A DNA stretch of 64,000 nt, taken from the NCBI GenBank assembly GCA_041941305.1, contig JBGTQJ010000001.1, positions 124,001 through 188,000 of the forward strand, written 5' to 3'. The translations under genes and the position numbers were made by a program. Positions 52,993 through 61,515 of this stretch are shown piece after piece (positions within the stretch are counted from its first letter, which is position 1; each line of letters begins with the position of its first letter). The notes below the pieces were generated by a model. The model searched no databases and had not been told where the DNA came from. It saw only the letters and a program-made list of their open reading frames with translations. Origin of the DNA: JANSWP01 sp041941305. Its GTDB lineage: Bacteria; Bacteroidota; Bacteroidia; Chitinophagales; Saprospiraceae.

Positions 52993-54000
52993 ATGAAAAA
53001 ACACCGTTTTTTGCTTCTATTTATTTTTTTGACTTTCACAACTTGTGAAAAGGCACTATTAACGGAGGCCGACAATACACCAAGAAGCAACTTTGAAGCA
53101 TACTGGAAAGATGTTGACCGCAACTATCCTTACTTTATTGCAAAAGGGATCAATTGGGATGAGGTATACAACGAATACAGTCCTCAAATAACTGACAAAA
53201 GCAGCAATGAAGATCTCTTTAGTACCCTTTCGGCAATGACTCTACTCCTTCAGGATGGTCATGTAGATTTACGCTCACCATATGGAGTTACTTCTTTTGA
53301 TTTTGCAGAAGGGCATCCCTTCAATGAACCCAGTCATGCACTCAGCTATGTTGAAGAACGCATTTCAAACAGTGTACTTACTTTTGGAGTGGTAAAAGAC
53401 AGGACTGATATAGGATATATTCGAATCCAAACATTTGCAGGAAATATCTCAGAATTTGAAAGAATTGATGAAATCATAGAAAAATTTAAGGACAAAAAGG
53501 GAATCATCATTGATGTTCGCTCAAATGGTGGAGGAAGTGATTTCAATAGTTTGACCATTGCCGGAAGGTTCGCTGACAAGAGCCGGCTTTATAGACTTGT
53601 TACTTTTCGCGATGGTCCTGAATGGGATGATTTTGCTGAATGGACTCAACATTTTGTAACCCCGATGGGTCTCCGCCAATTTAATAAACCAGTAGTATTA
53701 CTCACCAATCGCAGTTGTTTTAGTGCCTGTGAAGGATTTACGCGCATGATGAAAGCATACCCGAATGTTACAATGGTAGGAGATACCACTGCTGGCGGCT
53801 CTGGAAGTCCATTATTTAGAGAATTACCCAATGGCTGGGAGTACCGTGTTTCTACATGGCTGGTAGCAGAACCAGAAACTTTTGATGTCCTGGAGGGCAA
53901 AGGATTGCCTCCTGATATCCAAGTCAACATCTCAAAAGCAGATTCGCTGGCCGGGATTGATACCATACTAGAACAAGCAATAGAGATTTTAGATCAATAA
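52993..54000 (+). CDS. S41 family peptidase, lipoprotein
   Basis: Predicted lipoprotein peptidase of 335 residues. The ATG at 52993 (MKKHRFLLLFIF) is preferred to one four codons upstream because it gives a normal lipoprotein signal with TFTTC (cysteine 18). Residues about 30-95 are an N-terminal tri-helical region as in tricorn-like S41 enzymes (YWKDVDRNYPYF, LLQDGHVDLRS). The catalytic core about 135-300 has GYIRIQTFAGN, GIIIDVRSNGGGSD, LLTNRSCFSACEGF with the candidate nucleophile Ser in CFSACE (244 from this start), and VGDTTAGGSGSP. No PDZ domain is evident. Second gene of the envelope operon. Confidence 0.88.
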   Translation: MKKHRFLLLFIFLTFTTCEKALLTEADNTPRSNFEAYWKDVDRNYPYFIAKGINWDEVYNEYSPQITDKSSNEDLFSTLSAMTLLLQDGHVDLRSPYGVTSFDFAEGHPFNEPSHALSYVEERISNSVLTFGVVKDRTDIGYIRIQTFAGNISEFERIDEIIEKFKDKKGIIIDVRSNGGGSDFNSLTIAGRFADKSRLYRLVTFRDGPEWDDFAEWTQHFVTPMGLRQFNKPVVLLTNRSCFSACEGFTRMMKAYPNVTMVGDTTAGGSGSPLFRELPNGWEYRVSTWLVAEPETFDVLEGKGLPPDIQVNISKADSLAGIDTILEQAIEILDQ

Positions 54001-54018
54001 TAAACACAAACTAACCGT

Positions 54019-55464
54019 ATGAAAAACTTCACAAAACTACTTTTTACTATTCTTTCACTAACCTTGGCCGCACCAAATTTTGCACAGGATTTAGTTAGTA
54101 GCCAATTGGTCGATAGTCAAACTGAAGATCAACTAATCTCTACTTTTGGGGTCGCTTTGACTGGATTCATCAAAAATGGAGTAAATCTTTATAAAATAAC
54201 CTACACAACTCCAGATATCTATGGTGTTCAGGATACTGCCTCGGGCTTATTATTGGTTCCTGATGATCTTTCTAGAGAATATCCTGTTCTTTCCTATTCT
54301 CATGGCACCGTTGGGTCAAAGCAGGATATTCCATCAAATCTCCAGGGAGGGTATCAATTGGCATTAGTTATTGCCTCTGTAGGGTATGTAACTGTTGCAG
54401 CAGATTTCTTGGGGTTAGGTGAGTCTCGTGGATTTCATCCATACGTTCATGCAGACACAGAAGCCTCCGCCTCGATCGACATGTTGTTTGCAACGCGCCA
54501 GTTTGCAGAACAAAATGATGTATTTTTAAATGAGCAATTATTCATTACTGGATATTCTCAGGGAGGACATGCTTCCTTAGCAACGCATCGTTCTATTCAA
54601 TTGGACTTTCCAGATGAATTTACTGTTACAGCTTCTGCACCAATGGCTGGTCCATATGAGATTTATGGTGCTCAAACAGACTTCACATTGGGTGATACTG
54701 AATTCTTTTACCCTGCTTTCCTGCCTTATGTAGCACTAGGATACAGAGACGTCTATAATATTTTCAGCGATTTGGAGCACATTTTCAAACCTGATTTTGT
54801 CCCAATGATTGAAGATTTTGAAAATGGGATTATCGATTTGGGACAATTAAATGATTTAATGATCAATAAGCTCAATCAGGATTTTGGAGCAGTAATACCC
54901 AAAAATATGATGCAGGATACCATCGTGGATCACATTCATAACAATCCGGATCATCCCGTTTCCATGGCTTTAGCAGATAACAATTTATTGGACTGGGTTC
55001 CTCAAGCACCTACTCGTTTGATTTATTGTGGGATGGATGATCAGGTATCATTTATGAATAGTGTGGTGGCAGAAGCAGCATTTGTTGCCAATGGGGCTCC
55101 GGATTTGCAGGAGATAGACGCCAATCCATTTTTGGATCATACGCAGTGTGTCAGTCCAGCAACGATTTTAGCCCTTAGTTTCTTTAATGAATATCAACAA
55201 ATAACAGATATTCTATCCACTTTCAATCCCGATCAACTAGCCATAGACATGTATCCTAATCCGGCTTCAAACCATCTAAATTTTGAGGGAATTGCTCATG
55301 AAGCAGAATTGCGAATTTTGGATTTAACCGGAAAAGTATACCAATACGTGCAGTTAAATATCGGTAATACTGCAATTGATATTTCCAATTTGAAGGAAGG
55401 CGTTTTTGTAGCAGAGATAATTGAAAACGGAAAAGTGTGGAGACAGAAGCTGATAAAGAATTAA
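54019..55464 (+). CDS. T9SS-secreted alpha/beta hydrolase
   Basis: Secreted hydrolase of 481 residues. Signal peptide about 1-22 (ending NFAQ). The alpha/beta-hydrolase domain (about 40-390) shows YPVLSYSHGTVG (oxyanion region), the nucleophile elbow GYSQGGHAS with Ser 180, a likely Asp at 340 or 341 (YCGMDDQVSF) and His 374 (FLDHTQC). The family resembles secretory lipases and prolyl-oligopeptidase-like esterases. The last 75 residues are a type A T9SS sorting domain (IDMYPNPASNHLNF, LRILDLTGKVY, LKEGVFVAEI, QKLIKN). It follows the S41 gene by 18 bp and ends the operon. The substrate is not known. Confidence 0.9.
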   Translation: MKNFTKLLFTILSLTLAAPNFAQDLVSSQLVDSQTEDQLISTFGVALTGFIKNGVNLYKITYTTPDIYGVQDTASGLLLVPDDLSREYPVLSYSHGTVGSKQDIPSNLQGGYQLALVIASVGYVTVAADFLGLGESRGFHPYVHADTEASASIDMLFATRQFAEQNDVFLNEQLFITGYSQGGHASLATHRSIQLDFPDEFTVTASAPMAGPYEIYGAQTDFTLGDTEFFYPAFLPYVALGYRDVYNIFSDLEHIFKPDFVPMIEDFENGIIDLGQLNDLMINKLNQDFGAVIPKNMMQDTIVDHIHNNPDHPVSMALADNNLLDWVPQAPTRLIYCGMDDQVSFMNSVVAEAAFVANGAPDLQEIDANPFLDHTQCVSPATILALSFFNEYQQITDILSTFNPDQLAIDMYPNPASNHLNFEGIAHEAELRILDLTGKVYQYVQLNIGNTAIDISNLKEGVFVAEIIENGKVWRQKLIKN

Positions 55465-55541
55465 GATTTATTATTTGGGTTATCCCGAATTTTCAGATCG
55501 TTTCTTAAATCATTGAATTTCAACTCACTATGTGATCTGCT

Positions 55542-55600
55542 TTTGTTGCTGGGTGCGAGTTGCAGGTTTGACCAACCCGCAACTCGCACCCAGCAACAAA
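55542..55600. terminator. Perfect 22-bp hairpin between convergent genes
   Basis: Positions 55542-55563 are an exact reverse complement of 55579-55600 with a 15-base loop. It lies between the T9SS hydrolase gene (plus) and the small lipoprotein gene (minus). Neither side has a strong T-run, but the stem is long enough for bidirectional termination or 3'-end protection. Its words (TTGCTGGGTGCGAG) again repeat in short steps. Confidence 0.7.
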
Positions 55601-55678
55601 TTGGATATCAAGGTATTAAGAAAGAAAATAAAAAAATGATTTTTATCGCCAAAATTTGGGGTGATTCATGTTTTTCTT

Positions 55679-56245
55679 TTAATCTTTAGATACCTGCCCT
55701 CTAATATTCCAATTTATATCAACTTCTCCACTTGTAAAGTCTCTCAGATTGGTCCAATCTCCTGAACTATAATCTCTCATTCTGTCACCATTGTTTTCTG
55801 CCGGACCTGGGTCACAGCCAATGGATCGCATATCTTCCGGGTGACTAAATTTCAAGCTTATCCAAAGATCTTCTCCGGTAATTTGAATCGGATTGTTCAA
55901 AGTGATGTCATTCCAGCTATTTTCATTGATGCCATTGAGGTCCTGATTGTAGAGTACTGTACCAGGCGTATTTTCATCTCCCTGTCCATAGATAATTAAT
56001 TCCATATTAAATGGTACTGCTTGAGTGAAGAAGTTTACCTCATACAACTCCTTGCCCAGGAACCTTTCCAATTTGCTAAAAGTAAATTTGGCAGAGGCTT
56101 CGTATTCTCCAAAAGGCAATTGAGGAGCCGCAGCATTATCTCCATCATAGTGAAGTGTATCTGCATTCAAACGGGGATCATCATCTTTATTGCATGCTGA
56201 AATAAAAAGAGCTACAATTAATAAAAGTAATGTGCAATGTTTCAT
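55679..56245 (-). CDS. Hypothetical lipoprotein
   Basis: Predicted lipoprotein of 188 residues; lipobox LFISAC (cysteine 18) followed by NKDDD. The mature part is beta-rich (FGEYEASAKFTFSKLERFLGKELYEVNFF, MELIIYGQGDENTPGTVLYNQDL, EDLWISLKFSHPED), a plan shared with some Bacteroidota adhesion-type or carbohydrate-binding-like domains. It contains CDPGPAENNGDRM, with an internal cysteine. No known family is recognised and no operon partner is present. Confidence 0.7.
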   Translation of the reverse strand: MKHCTLLLLIVALFISACNKDDDPRLNADTLHYDGDNAAAPQLPFGEYEASAKFTFSKLERFLGKELYEVNFFTQAVPFNMELIIYGQGDENTPGTVLYNQDLNGINENSWNDITLNNPIQITGEDLWISLKFSHPEDMRSIGCDPGPAENNGDRMRDYSSGDWTNLRDFTSGEVDINWNIRGQVSKD

Positions 56246-56345
56246 TATTAAAAATTTGATTAGGATTTAATTTAGTTCCTTACAAGTTATTTTTTGCGCA
56301 AACGTGGCAAGAAATCACCAAGAACATTTTGTTCATAAGGTTTTT

Positions 56346-56411
56346 AAGTTCAAGTGTCAAGCTCAAGTTCAATAGACCAAGCTTTTGAACTTGGTCTTGA
56401 CACTTGAGCTT
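56346..56411. repeat. Hexamer-word hairpin upstream of the lipoprotein gene
   Basis: AAGTTCAAGTGTCAAGCTCA (start of the left arm) and a right arm with CTTGACACTTGAGCTT pair at 23 of 27 places. Each arm is built from six- or seven-base words ending in TCAAG/CTTGA. Related words occur near 8083-8115. Confidence 0.7.
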
Positions 56412-56794
56412 GATCTTTTATGGTACCGGCTTCGCCGGGTTAGGACTGAGGGAACAATATCTTGTACACCTAGGCTAATCCTTATTGTTTTTGATGTTCA
56501 TACTAAAATCCATAAAAAAAACGCGAATTTACAGTAATAGAACGAAGCAGGTGAATGAATCGCATGTATTGGTTTTGTTAAAGTGTTTTTTTTAGTTTAA
56601 CATCTTTTAACAATTCTACTGTGTGAGAAAGTGTGACCCCTATAAAATTCAGCGTCTACATTATCGAGTTTTATTTTATTCCAATAGGTTTTCGATAGTA
56701 TTTTTCTCCAAAGACCAAAAATTTTAACGGGTGATTTATCATAAGCGAAAGCTTTTTAAATTGATTGTTTTCATTAAGTTTTTTGGGTTAAACG

Positions 56795-56828
56795 AAATGC
56801 TTCCAACAGGAAGCATTTTCTTTTTTTT
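56795..56828 (+). terminator. Free-standing terminator upstream of the DUF1761 gene
   Basis: AAATGCTTCC and GGAAGCATTT form a perfect 10-bp stem with loop AACA, followed by a T-rich run. No protein gene ends upstream on this strand (nearest is on the minus strand). It may end a small RNA made from 56420-56790 or work as an attenuator in the leader of the gene at 56971. The surrounding 56412-56970 gap shows no supported gene. Confidence 0.85.
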
Positions 56829-56970
56829 TATATCTAACTCAAATTGCGGTTCATTTTTATTGGTCACAGACAATATAAGCAAAGAAGTTACCTTTAGAAC
56901 CTTTTTTCGCAAATTGCTTCTTTTTCCAAATTTTCGATCCTACATTTGTCATTCATCAAAACAAAATTAT

Positions 56971-57372
56971 ATGGAATATTTACCTGTTGTTTTAGGTGGA
57001 GTCGCCGCTTTAGTAATGGGCTTCATCTGGTATCACCCAAAAGTATTTGGAACCGCCTGGATGGCTGCTACTGGGATGACTGAAGAAAAAGCAAAAGAAG
57101 CCAATATGGCAAAGACTTTTGGAATTTCTTTCGTAGTAGCTTGCATACTGGCATTTTATTTAAATGGACCAACTACAGCTCATGACCCTCAGTCTTTATC
57201 TCCATTTGTGCATGGTGCATTTCATGGAGCTCTGGTAGGGTTTTTCGTAGCGATGCCTCCGCTTCTAACCAATGGATTATTCGAACAAAGAAACATGACG
57301 GGAACCTTAATCAATATTGGTTACTGGATTGTTACGATGGCTGTTATAGGAGGAATCTGCGGAGCTATGTAG
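56971..57372 (+). CDS. DUF1761 family membrane protein
   Basis: Membrane protein of 133 residues. The ATG at 56971 (MEYLPVVLGGVAALVMG) is chosen; the reading frame is open 80 codons upstream, but that part crosses a terminator hairpin and looks non-coding. Four membrane helices are visible (about 4-22, 47-64, 83-104, 112-131). The segment MGFIWYHPKVFGTAWMAATG is the DUF1761 hallmark, and LSPFVHGAFHGALVGFFVAMP matches the second conserved part. The family function is unknown. Single gene with its own terminator at 57407. Confidence 0.88.
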   Translation: MEYLPVVLGGVAALVMGFIWYHPKVFGTAWMAATGMTEEKAKEANMAKTFGISFVVACILAFYLNGPTTAHDPQSLSPFVHGAFHGALVGFFVAMPPLLTNGLFEQRNMTGTLINIGYWIVTMAVIGGICGAM

Positions 57373-57406
57373 GCTTACGAGGTTTGGTTGTCAGAAAATA
57401 GCTTAC

Positions 57407-57444
57407 AAAAAAGCCACTTACGTTATAGTGTGAGTGGCTTTTTT
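57407..57444 (+). terminator. Terminator after the DUF1761 gene
   Basis: AAAAAAGCCACT (57407-57418) and AGTGGCTTTTTT (57433-57444) form a 12-bp stem around a 14-base loop, ending in T. Confidence 0.88.
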
Positions 57445-57507
57445 GCTTTTATGCATTAGAAAAATAGAATTATGTATACAGACCTTACGGAAAACATTAT
57501 TCTTCCC

Positions 57508-57515
57508 TATTTTTG
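57508..57515 (+). promoter_or_regulatory. Candidate -7 box before the coiled-coil gene
   Basis: TATTTTTG matches TAnnTTTG, about 117 bp before the start codon at 57632. No TTG is seen at 17-23 bp upstream. Confidence 0.35.
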
Positions 57516-57631
57516 CGCGAATTTTTGGAAAACGATATGTATCACCTTCAACACAGTCAGATAACAATAAAAACAATCTTTACCTCTCCCAAGTCGTTCT
57601 CGTCTGGCTACCAAACAAATACTAAAGGCAT

Positions 57632-58543
57632 ATGAATACAAATAAAATTTTAGCTATCATCATTGCTATCCTTGCATTGCTCCTGGTTTGGTCTGGTTGG
57701 TGGGGTTTGCAACAGAAAAATGCTAAAAACTTATTGGCAACTGAGAACAACATGCTCAACCAGGAGGTGGAAGGTCTGGAAGAATTAAAAATCAATTTGG
57801 AGGGAGAGGTAGATAGCCTCGTTGGTCAATTTGAAGCATTGGCTGAAGAAAACGAATTCCTTCAAGCAGACCTGGAGGAGGCACAAAGTAAAGTTCAACA
57901 GCAAAGAGCAACCATCAATAACCTCAAGAAAAGGTCTGCAACTGAATCAAGTAGCTTACGCACCCAAATAGAAGAATTATTGGGAACTAAAGCAGAATTG
58001 GAAGCTCAAATTGCAGATTTACAGGTAGAAAATGAGTCACTTCGTTCTGAAAATGAACAATTGACAGAAGACCTAGCTTCCTCCCGTGCAGAAACAGATG
58101 CGTTGGCCAGGCTGAACAGAACCATTCAAGATGAACTAAAACAAATGACGCTTGCTAGTTTTAAAGCCAGTGGTTTTAGAGTAGAAGTAGAAAAACGAAA
58201 ATCCAGGGCCACAGCAAGATCAAGGAATGCCAGAAAAATCCTGGTCAGTTTTGATTTGGTCAGCGTACCAGAAGAGTATCGTGGTGTGCGTCCATTATAT
58301 CTTGTAGTAACAGATGACAAGGGAACCCCCATTAAAATTTCTAACCCAATTCAAACACAAGTTTTGGTCAATGGACAAACAATGGATATCCAGGCAGTTG
58401 CATCTCGTGATGAGAATATAGGTGCTAGTCAAAGGATTTCTTTTAATCATAACCTGGAAGAAAAACTGCGCTCAGGTTATTACCGAGTTGCAGTTTACAC
58501 AGATATAGGGCTTTTAGGGGCCTCCAGTTTCCGACTTCGATAA
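57632..58543 (+). CDS. Membrane-anchored coiled-coil protein with C-terminal beta domain
   Basis: Protein of 303 residues with one N-terminal membrane helix (about 5-25, ILAIIIAILALLLVWSGWW), a long left-handed coiled coil (about 30-175, heptads of Leu/Ala with many Glu and Gln), and a compact C-terminal domain (about 185-303) of beta character (RKILVSFDLVSVPEEYRGVRPLYLVV, YYRVAVYTDIGLLG). The topology should place the coil in the periplasm. It precedes an OmpA-like lipoprotein that also has a coiled coil, in the same direction, so the pair may link inner membrane, peptidoglycan and outer membrane; this is inference. No named family recognised. Confidence 0.83.
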   Translation: MNTNKILAIIIAILALLLVWSGWWGLQQKNAKNLLATENNMLNQEVEGLEELKINLEGEVDSLVGQFEALAEENEFLQADLEEAQSKVQQQRATINNLKKRSATESSSLRTQIEELLGTKAELEAQIADLQVENESLRSENEQLTEDLASSRAETDALARLNRTIQDELKQMTLASFKASGFRVEVEKRKSRATARSRNARKILVSFDLVSVPEEYRGVRPLYLVVTDDKGTPIKISNPIQTQVLVNGQTMDIQAVASRDENIGASQRISFNHNLEEKLRSGYYRVAVYTDIGLLGASSFRLR

Positions 58544-58549
58544 TGATGA

Positions 58550-58628
58550 ATGATGAATGATCATTTAATCTCACCCTAAATGATCATTCATCATCCATCA
58601 TCCATCATCCATCATTATTCATTCTTTC
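58550..58628. repeat. Heptamer-word hairpin and CCATCAT tandem array
   Basis: Positions 58550-58567 are an exact reverse complement of 58577-58594 (18 bp, core GATGAATGATCATTTA), starting just after the coiled-coil gene stop. It is followed by four tandem CCATCAT heptamers and related words up to the next gene. The stem could end or protect the upstream message. Confidence 0.8.
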
Positions 58629-58641
58629 ATTATAATAGGCT

Positions 58642-59529
58642 GTGAATCAAAACACTACTTACCTTTTACTCTTTTCCATTTTTATTTTTGCTTCTTGTAT
58701 CAGCAAGAAAAAATACCAGGCTGAGATCAGTGGCATTCAGAAAGATTACAATGCTCAAATCCAACAATTGGATGCCCAATGGAGAAAAGCAGATCGGACG
58801 ATAGATTCGCTCAACTTAAAATTAGCTGAAAAAACAGGAGCAAATGAAGCATTGATACTAACACAAGATAAATTACAAGACAGGATAGATCTACTTCAGG
58901 AGGAAATTGAAAATAGAGATAATTTGGCAAACACCCAGAAGGAAGCTTCCAGCCAAACCCTAAAACAAAAAGATGAGGAAATTGCCCTCCGGCAACAGAA
59001 GATTGAAAGTATATTGGAATTGATAGCAGCCAGGGAAAAATCTATGAAGGATCTTTCTTTTGAAATGGCCAATGCAATGCAACCTTTAGATAGTCTTGGT
59101 TCACATCATGAGGTAGAAATTGTTGATGGGAAGGTAAAGATTACCCTTTTCGAAAGTTTGATGTTTCGTGCAGGTAGTACAAGAGTGCGAACCTATGCCA
59201 TTCAAATGCTGGGTAAAATCGCTGGCGTATTAGAAAATTATCCCCAATTTAAAATTATTGTCGAAGGGCATACAGACAATAGAAAACCTAGAAATTATAA
59301 GGATAACTGGGACTTAAGTGCCCTGCGAGCAAGCTCAGTGGTAAAAGTACTCACAAATGATTACGGCCTCAGTCCCAATCAAATCACAGTAGCTGGAAAA
59401 GGGGAATTCTCACCCAAAGCTTCCAATGAAATGTCTGAGGGTCGATCCACAAATCGCCGAATAGAAATTATTGTGGCTCAAAGAACGGACATCATCCTTG
59501 GAACCATCAGACGACAGCTACAGAATTGA
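58642..59529 (+). CDS. OmpA-family peptidoglycan-binding lipoprotein
   Basis: Predicted outer-membrane lipoprotein of 295 residues. The start is GTG; it begins a lipoprotein signal with FIFASC (cysteine 19). Residues about 25-150 are a coiled coil (QIQQLDAQWRKADRTIDSLNLKL, LKQKDEEIALRQQKIESI). Residues about 170-285 are an OmpA C-terminal domain with IIVEGHTDNRK, the DNWDLSALRASSVVKVL segment (Asp and Arg of the diaminopimelate-binding site), ITVAGKGEFSP and STNRRIEI. It should tether the outer membrane to the cell wall. Its upstream neighbour is the other coiled-coil envelope protein. Confidence 0.92.
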   Translation: MNQNTTYLLLFSIFIFASCISKKKYQAEISGIQKDYNAQIQQLDAQWRKADRTIDSLNLKLAEKTGANEALILTQDKLQDRIDLLQEEIENRDNLANTQKEASSQTLKQKDEEIALRQQKIESILELIAAREKSMKDLSFEMANAMQPLDSLGSHHEVEIVDGKVKITLFESLMFRAGSTRVRTYAIQMLGKIAGVLENYPQFKIIVEGHTDNRKPRNYKDNWDLSALRASSVVKVLTNDYGLSPNQITVAGKGEFSPKASNEMSEGRSTNRRIEIIVAQRTDIILGTIRRQLQN

Positions 59530-59584
59530 TTTTTATACTATAAAAACATTATATAGCATCTTAATATATACGTATTTTCCGCTA

Positions 59585-59615
59585 TTGCCTTCCAACAACG
59601 CGTCACCTACCTTTG
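59585..59615 (+). promoter_or_regulatory. Consensus promoter with no assigned gene
   Basis: TTG (59585-59587), 20 bp, then TACCTTTG (59608-59615): a perfect Bacteroidota housekeeping promoter. Transcription should start near 59622. The next recognised gene (iscS) begins 600 bp later and has its own -7 box, so this promoter appears to serve the unassigned region 59622-60010. Confidence 0.7.
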
Positions 59616-59621
59616 CTATTC

Positions 59622-60010
59622 TAGTTTAAATAAACAAACACTCATTAAGAAGAGGTCTTTTCAAAGGAAAAGCTTCAATAAACCAAATGTTGACAAAAAC
59701 TGTGAACTATCCGATGACCTGCCGCCAACCTATCAGGCGGCATTGTCATCCATCCTCAAATATAGTTTTGTCAAAATCGAAAAGCCGCACGTCCTTCAAG
59801 TGCAATTGCCCTTTCCACTATTCACCACACCACCCTATGAGACAGGTACGTATTCTGCATTATGAAACGTGACGGTGACCGACTATCCAGGAAATAACTC
59901 AAACCTCACATTTTTACGGTCACCGTCCTACTAAAATATAAATTCCGATCAATTTTGGCATGGTTTGCCCTGGGGGCGGGGCAAACTTGCCAAAAGTCCC
60001 GCTTTAATTT
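59622..60010 (+). ncRNA. Candidate structured RNA, unassigned
   Basis: Downstream of a consensus promoter three strong stem-loops follow in order: 59713-59750 (GATGAC-C-TGCCGCC paired with GGCGGCA-TT-GTCATC), 59871-59927 (perfect 11-bp GACGGTGACCG/CGGTCACCGTC) and 59953-59995 (TTTTGGCA-TG-GTTTGCCC paired with GGGCAAAC-T-TGCCAAAA). GC content is higher than in neighbouring gaps. No tRNA-like end, tag frame, RNase P or 6S signature was recognised. An overlapping 73-codon frame without a normal start codon (59644-59865) is the alternative explanation. The 3' end near 60010 is a guess, as no T-run follows the last stem directly. Confidence 0.4.
59644..59865 (+). pseudogene. Possible small or decayed coding frame without canonical start
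   Basis: A frame open from 59557 to a stop at 59863-59865 encodes a protein-like sequence with segments ELSDDLPPTYQAALSSILKY and VQLPFPLFTTPPYETGTYSA, but contains no ATG, GTG or TTG at its start; ATT at 59644 is the only plausible initiation codon after the predicted transcription start. Codon use is compatible with a real protein. It could be the remnant of a longer gene. No family is recognised, and the overlap with a strong hairpin leaves it ambiguous. Confidence 0.25.
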
Positions 60011-60088
60011 TAGCTTTCCAAACTTACATTTTCAAAATTTTCCCGTGGATTTTTTTTATTTTCCAAAACCATTATTTACAAATTCTGT

Positions 60089-60096
60089 TATCTTTG
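60089..60096 (+). promoter_or_regulatory. Candidate -7 box of the isc operon
   Basis: TATCTTTG matches TAnnTTTG, about 124 bp before the iscS start. No clear TTG lies upstream at the usual distance. No IscR-type site or iscR gene is visible in the window. Confidence 0.45.
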
Positions 60097-60219
60097 CGAA
60101 AATTAGATTAAATCTAAATAAACATTAGTGTTTTGAGAAAATAGAAATAAAAAATGAGATTTTTCACAACAAAATCTCTGCTTGGTTTTTGTTTTCCTTT
60201 TTCGTTTTTAATCAAAATA

Positions 60220-61437
60220 ATGGATAACAGAAAAATTTATCTAGACAATAATTCCACCACTCCTGTAGATCCAAGAGTTGTGGAAACGATGGTTCCTTAT
60301 TTCTATAAAATTCCTGGAAATGCAGCCAGTCGCAGTCATCCTTTTGGCTGGGAAGCAGAAGAGGCAGTGGATTATGCCCGTGAGCAAATTGCAAATTTAA
60401 TTGAAGTAGATTCCAAGGAAATCATTTTCACTTCTGGAGCTACCGAAGCGGATAATCTTGCCATTAAAGGGGTCTTTGAAATGTATGCTCGTAAAGGCAA
60501 TCATATCATTACCCTAACTACAGAGCATAAAGCAGTTTTGGATACCTGCCAGAAAATTGAAAAAATGGGTGGAGAAGTGACTTATCTGGAGGTAGATAGA
60601 GAAGGCCTGGTTGATTTAAAGGATTTGGAAGCAGCCATCAAACCAAATACTATTTTGGTTTCCATAATGTGGGCAAATAATGAAACTGGAGTCATTCAAC
60701 CAATGAAGGAAATTGGAGAAATATGTGCCAGGCACGGTGTACTTTTATTCAGTGATGCAACTCAGGCAGTTGGAAAAATTCCAGTCCTTCCAAAAGATAC
60801 AGGTGTCCATTTAATGGCCTTTACTGCTCACAAAATGTACGGACCAAAAGGAGTTGGTGCTTTATTTGTAAATCGCAAAGGTCCACGTGTAAAAGTTACA
60901 GCGCAAATGGATGGCGGTGGTCATGAAAGAGGCATGCGTTCTGGTACTTTAAATGTGCCTGGCATTGTTGGGTTTGGGAAAGCTGCTGAAATTGCAAAGC
61001 AGGATATGGAAAAAGATGCAGCGAGATTGAGCAAATTGAGAGATAAATTGGAAAGTGAGTTATGCAAGCTCGAAGAAACATATGTGAACGGAAGCATCGC
61101 AAACCGAATGCCTCATGTAACCAATATCTCATTCAAACATGTGGAAGGAGAGGGGTTAATGATGACTTTTAATCAAAACATCGCAGTCTCTTCAGGCTCT
61201 GCTTGTACTTCAGCTTCTTTGGAACCTTCCTATGTTTTGGTAGCACTTGGTCTGGGAGACGATCTGGCTCATTCTTCTATTCGTTTCAGCCTTGGTCGTT
61301 TTTCTACAGAAGAGGAAATTGATTATGCAATCGAAAAGGTTGCTGCTGGCGTAAATCATATGAGAGACCTCAGCCCAATTTGGGAAATGTATAAAGAAGG
61401 GGTTGACTTAGAGTCCATTGAGTGGGCGGAACATTAA
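60220..61437 (+). CDS. iscS: Cysteine desulfurase IscS
   Basis: PLP-dependent enzyme of 405 residues that takes sulfur from cysteine for Fe-S cluster assembly. The ATG at 60220 (MDNRKIYLDNNSTTPVDPRV) starts at the conserved family N-terminus; the 22 codons upstream are not conserved-looking. Seen features: FTSGATEADNLAIKGVFE, the HKAVLDTC histidine segment, MWANNETGVIQP, the PLP lysine in FTAHKMYGPKGVGAL, and the catalytic cysteine in the SSGSACTSASLEPSYVL loop, the group I (IscS-type) arrangement. It leads iscU and iscA in one direction. Length agrees with E. coli IscS (404). Confidence 0.96.
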   Translation: MDNRKIYLDNNSTTPVDPRVVETMVPYFYKIPGNAASRSHPFGWEAEEAVDYAREQIANLIEVDSKEIIFTSGATEADNLAIKGVFEMYARKGNHIITLTTEHKAVLDTCQKIEKMGGEVTYLEVDREGLVDLKDLEAAIKPNTILVSIMWANNETGVIQPMKEIGEICARHGVLLFSDATQAVGKIPVLPKDTGVHLMAFTAHKMYGPKGVGALFVNRKGPRVKVTAQMDGGGHERGMRSGTLNVPGIVGFGKAAEIAKQDMEKDAARLSKLRDKLESELCKLEETYVNGSIANRMPHVTNISFKHVEGEGLMMTFNQNIAVSSGSACTSASLEPSYVLVALGLGDDLAHSSIRFSLGRFSTEEEIDYAIEKVAAGVNHMRDLSPIWEMYKEGVDLESIEWAEH

Positions 61438-61515
61438 AAAATGATATTCGTTATCTAGTATAGGGAAAATAAAAATTCCCAATGCTGTTTAGCTAATACC
61501 AAATATCAATTCAAA

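Noticed and set aside
56731..56970. N-terminal extension of 80 residues on the DUF1761 protein
   Set aside because: The extension crosses a terminator hairpin and lacks conservation-type pattern; the family start fits the ATG at 56971.
59622..60010. tmRNA, RNase P RNA, 6S RNA or SRP RNA
   Set aside because: No tRNA-like ends, tag frame, RNase P core motifs or SRP tetraloop segment were found in the region.
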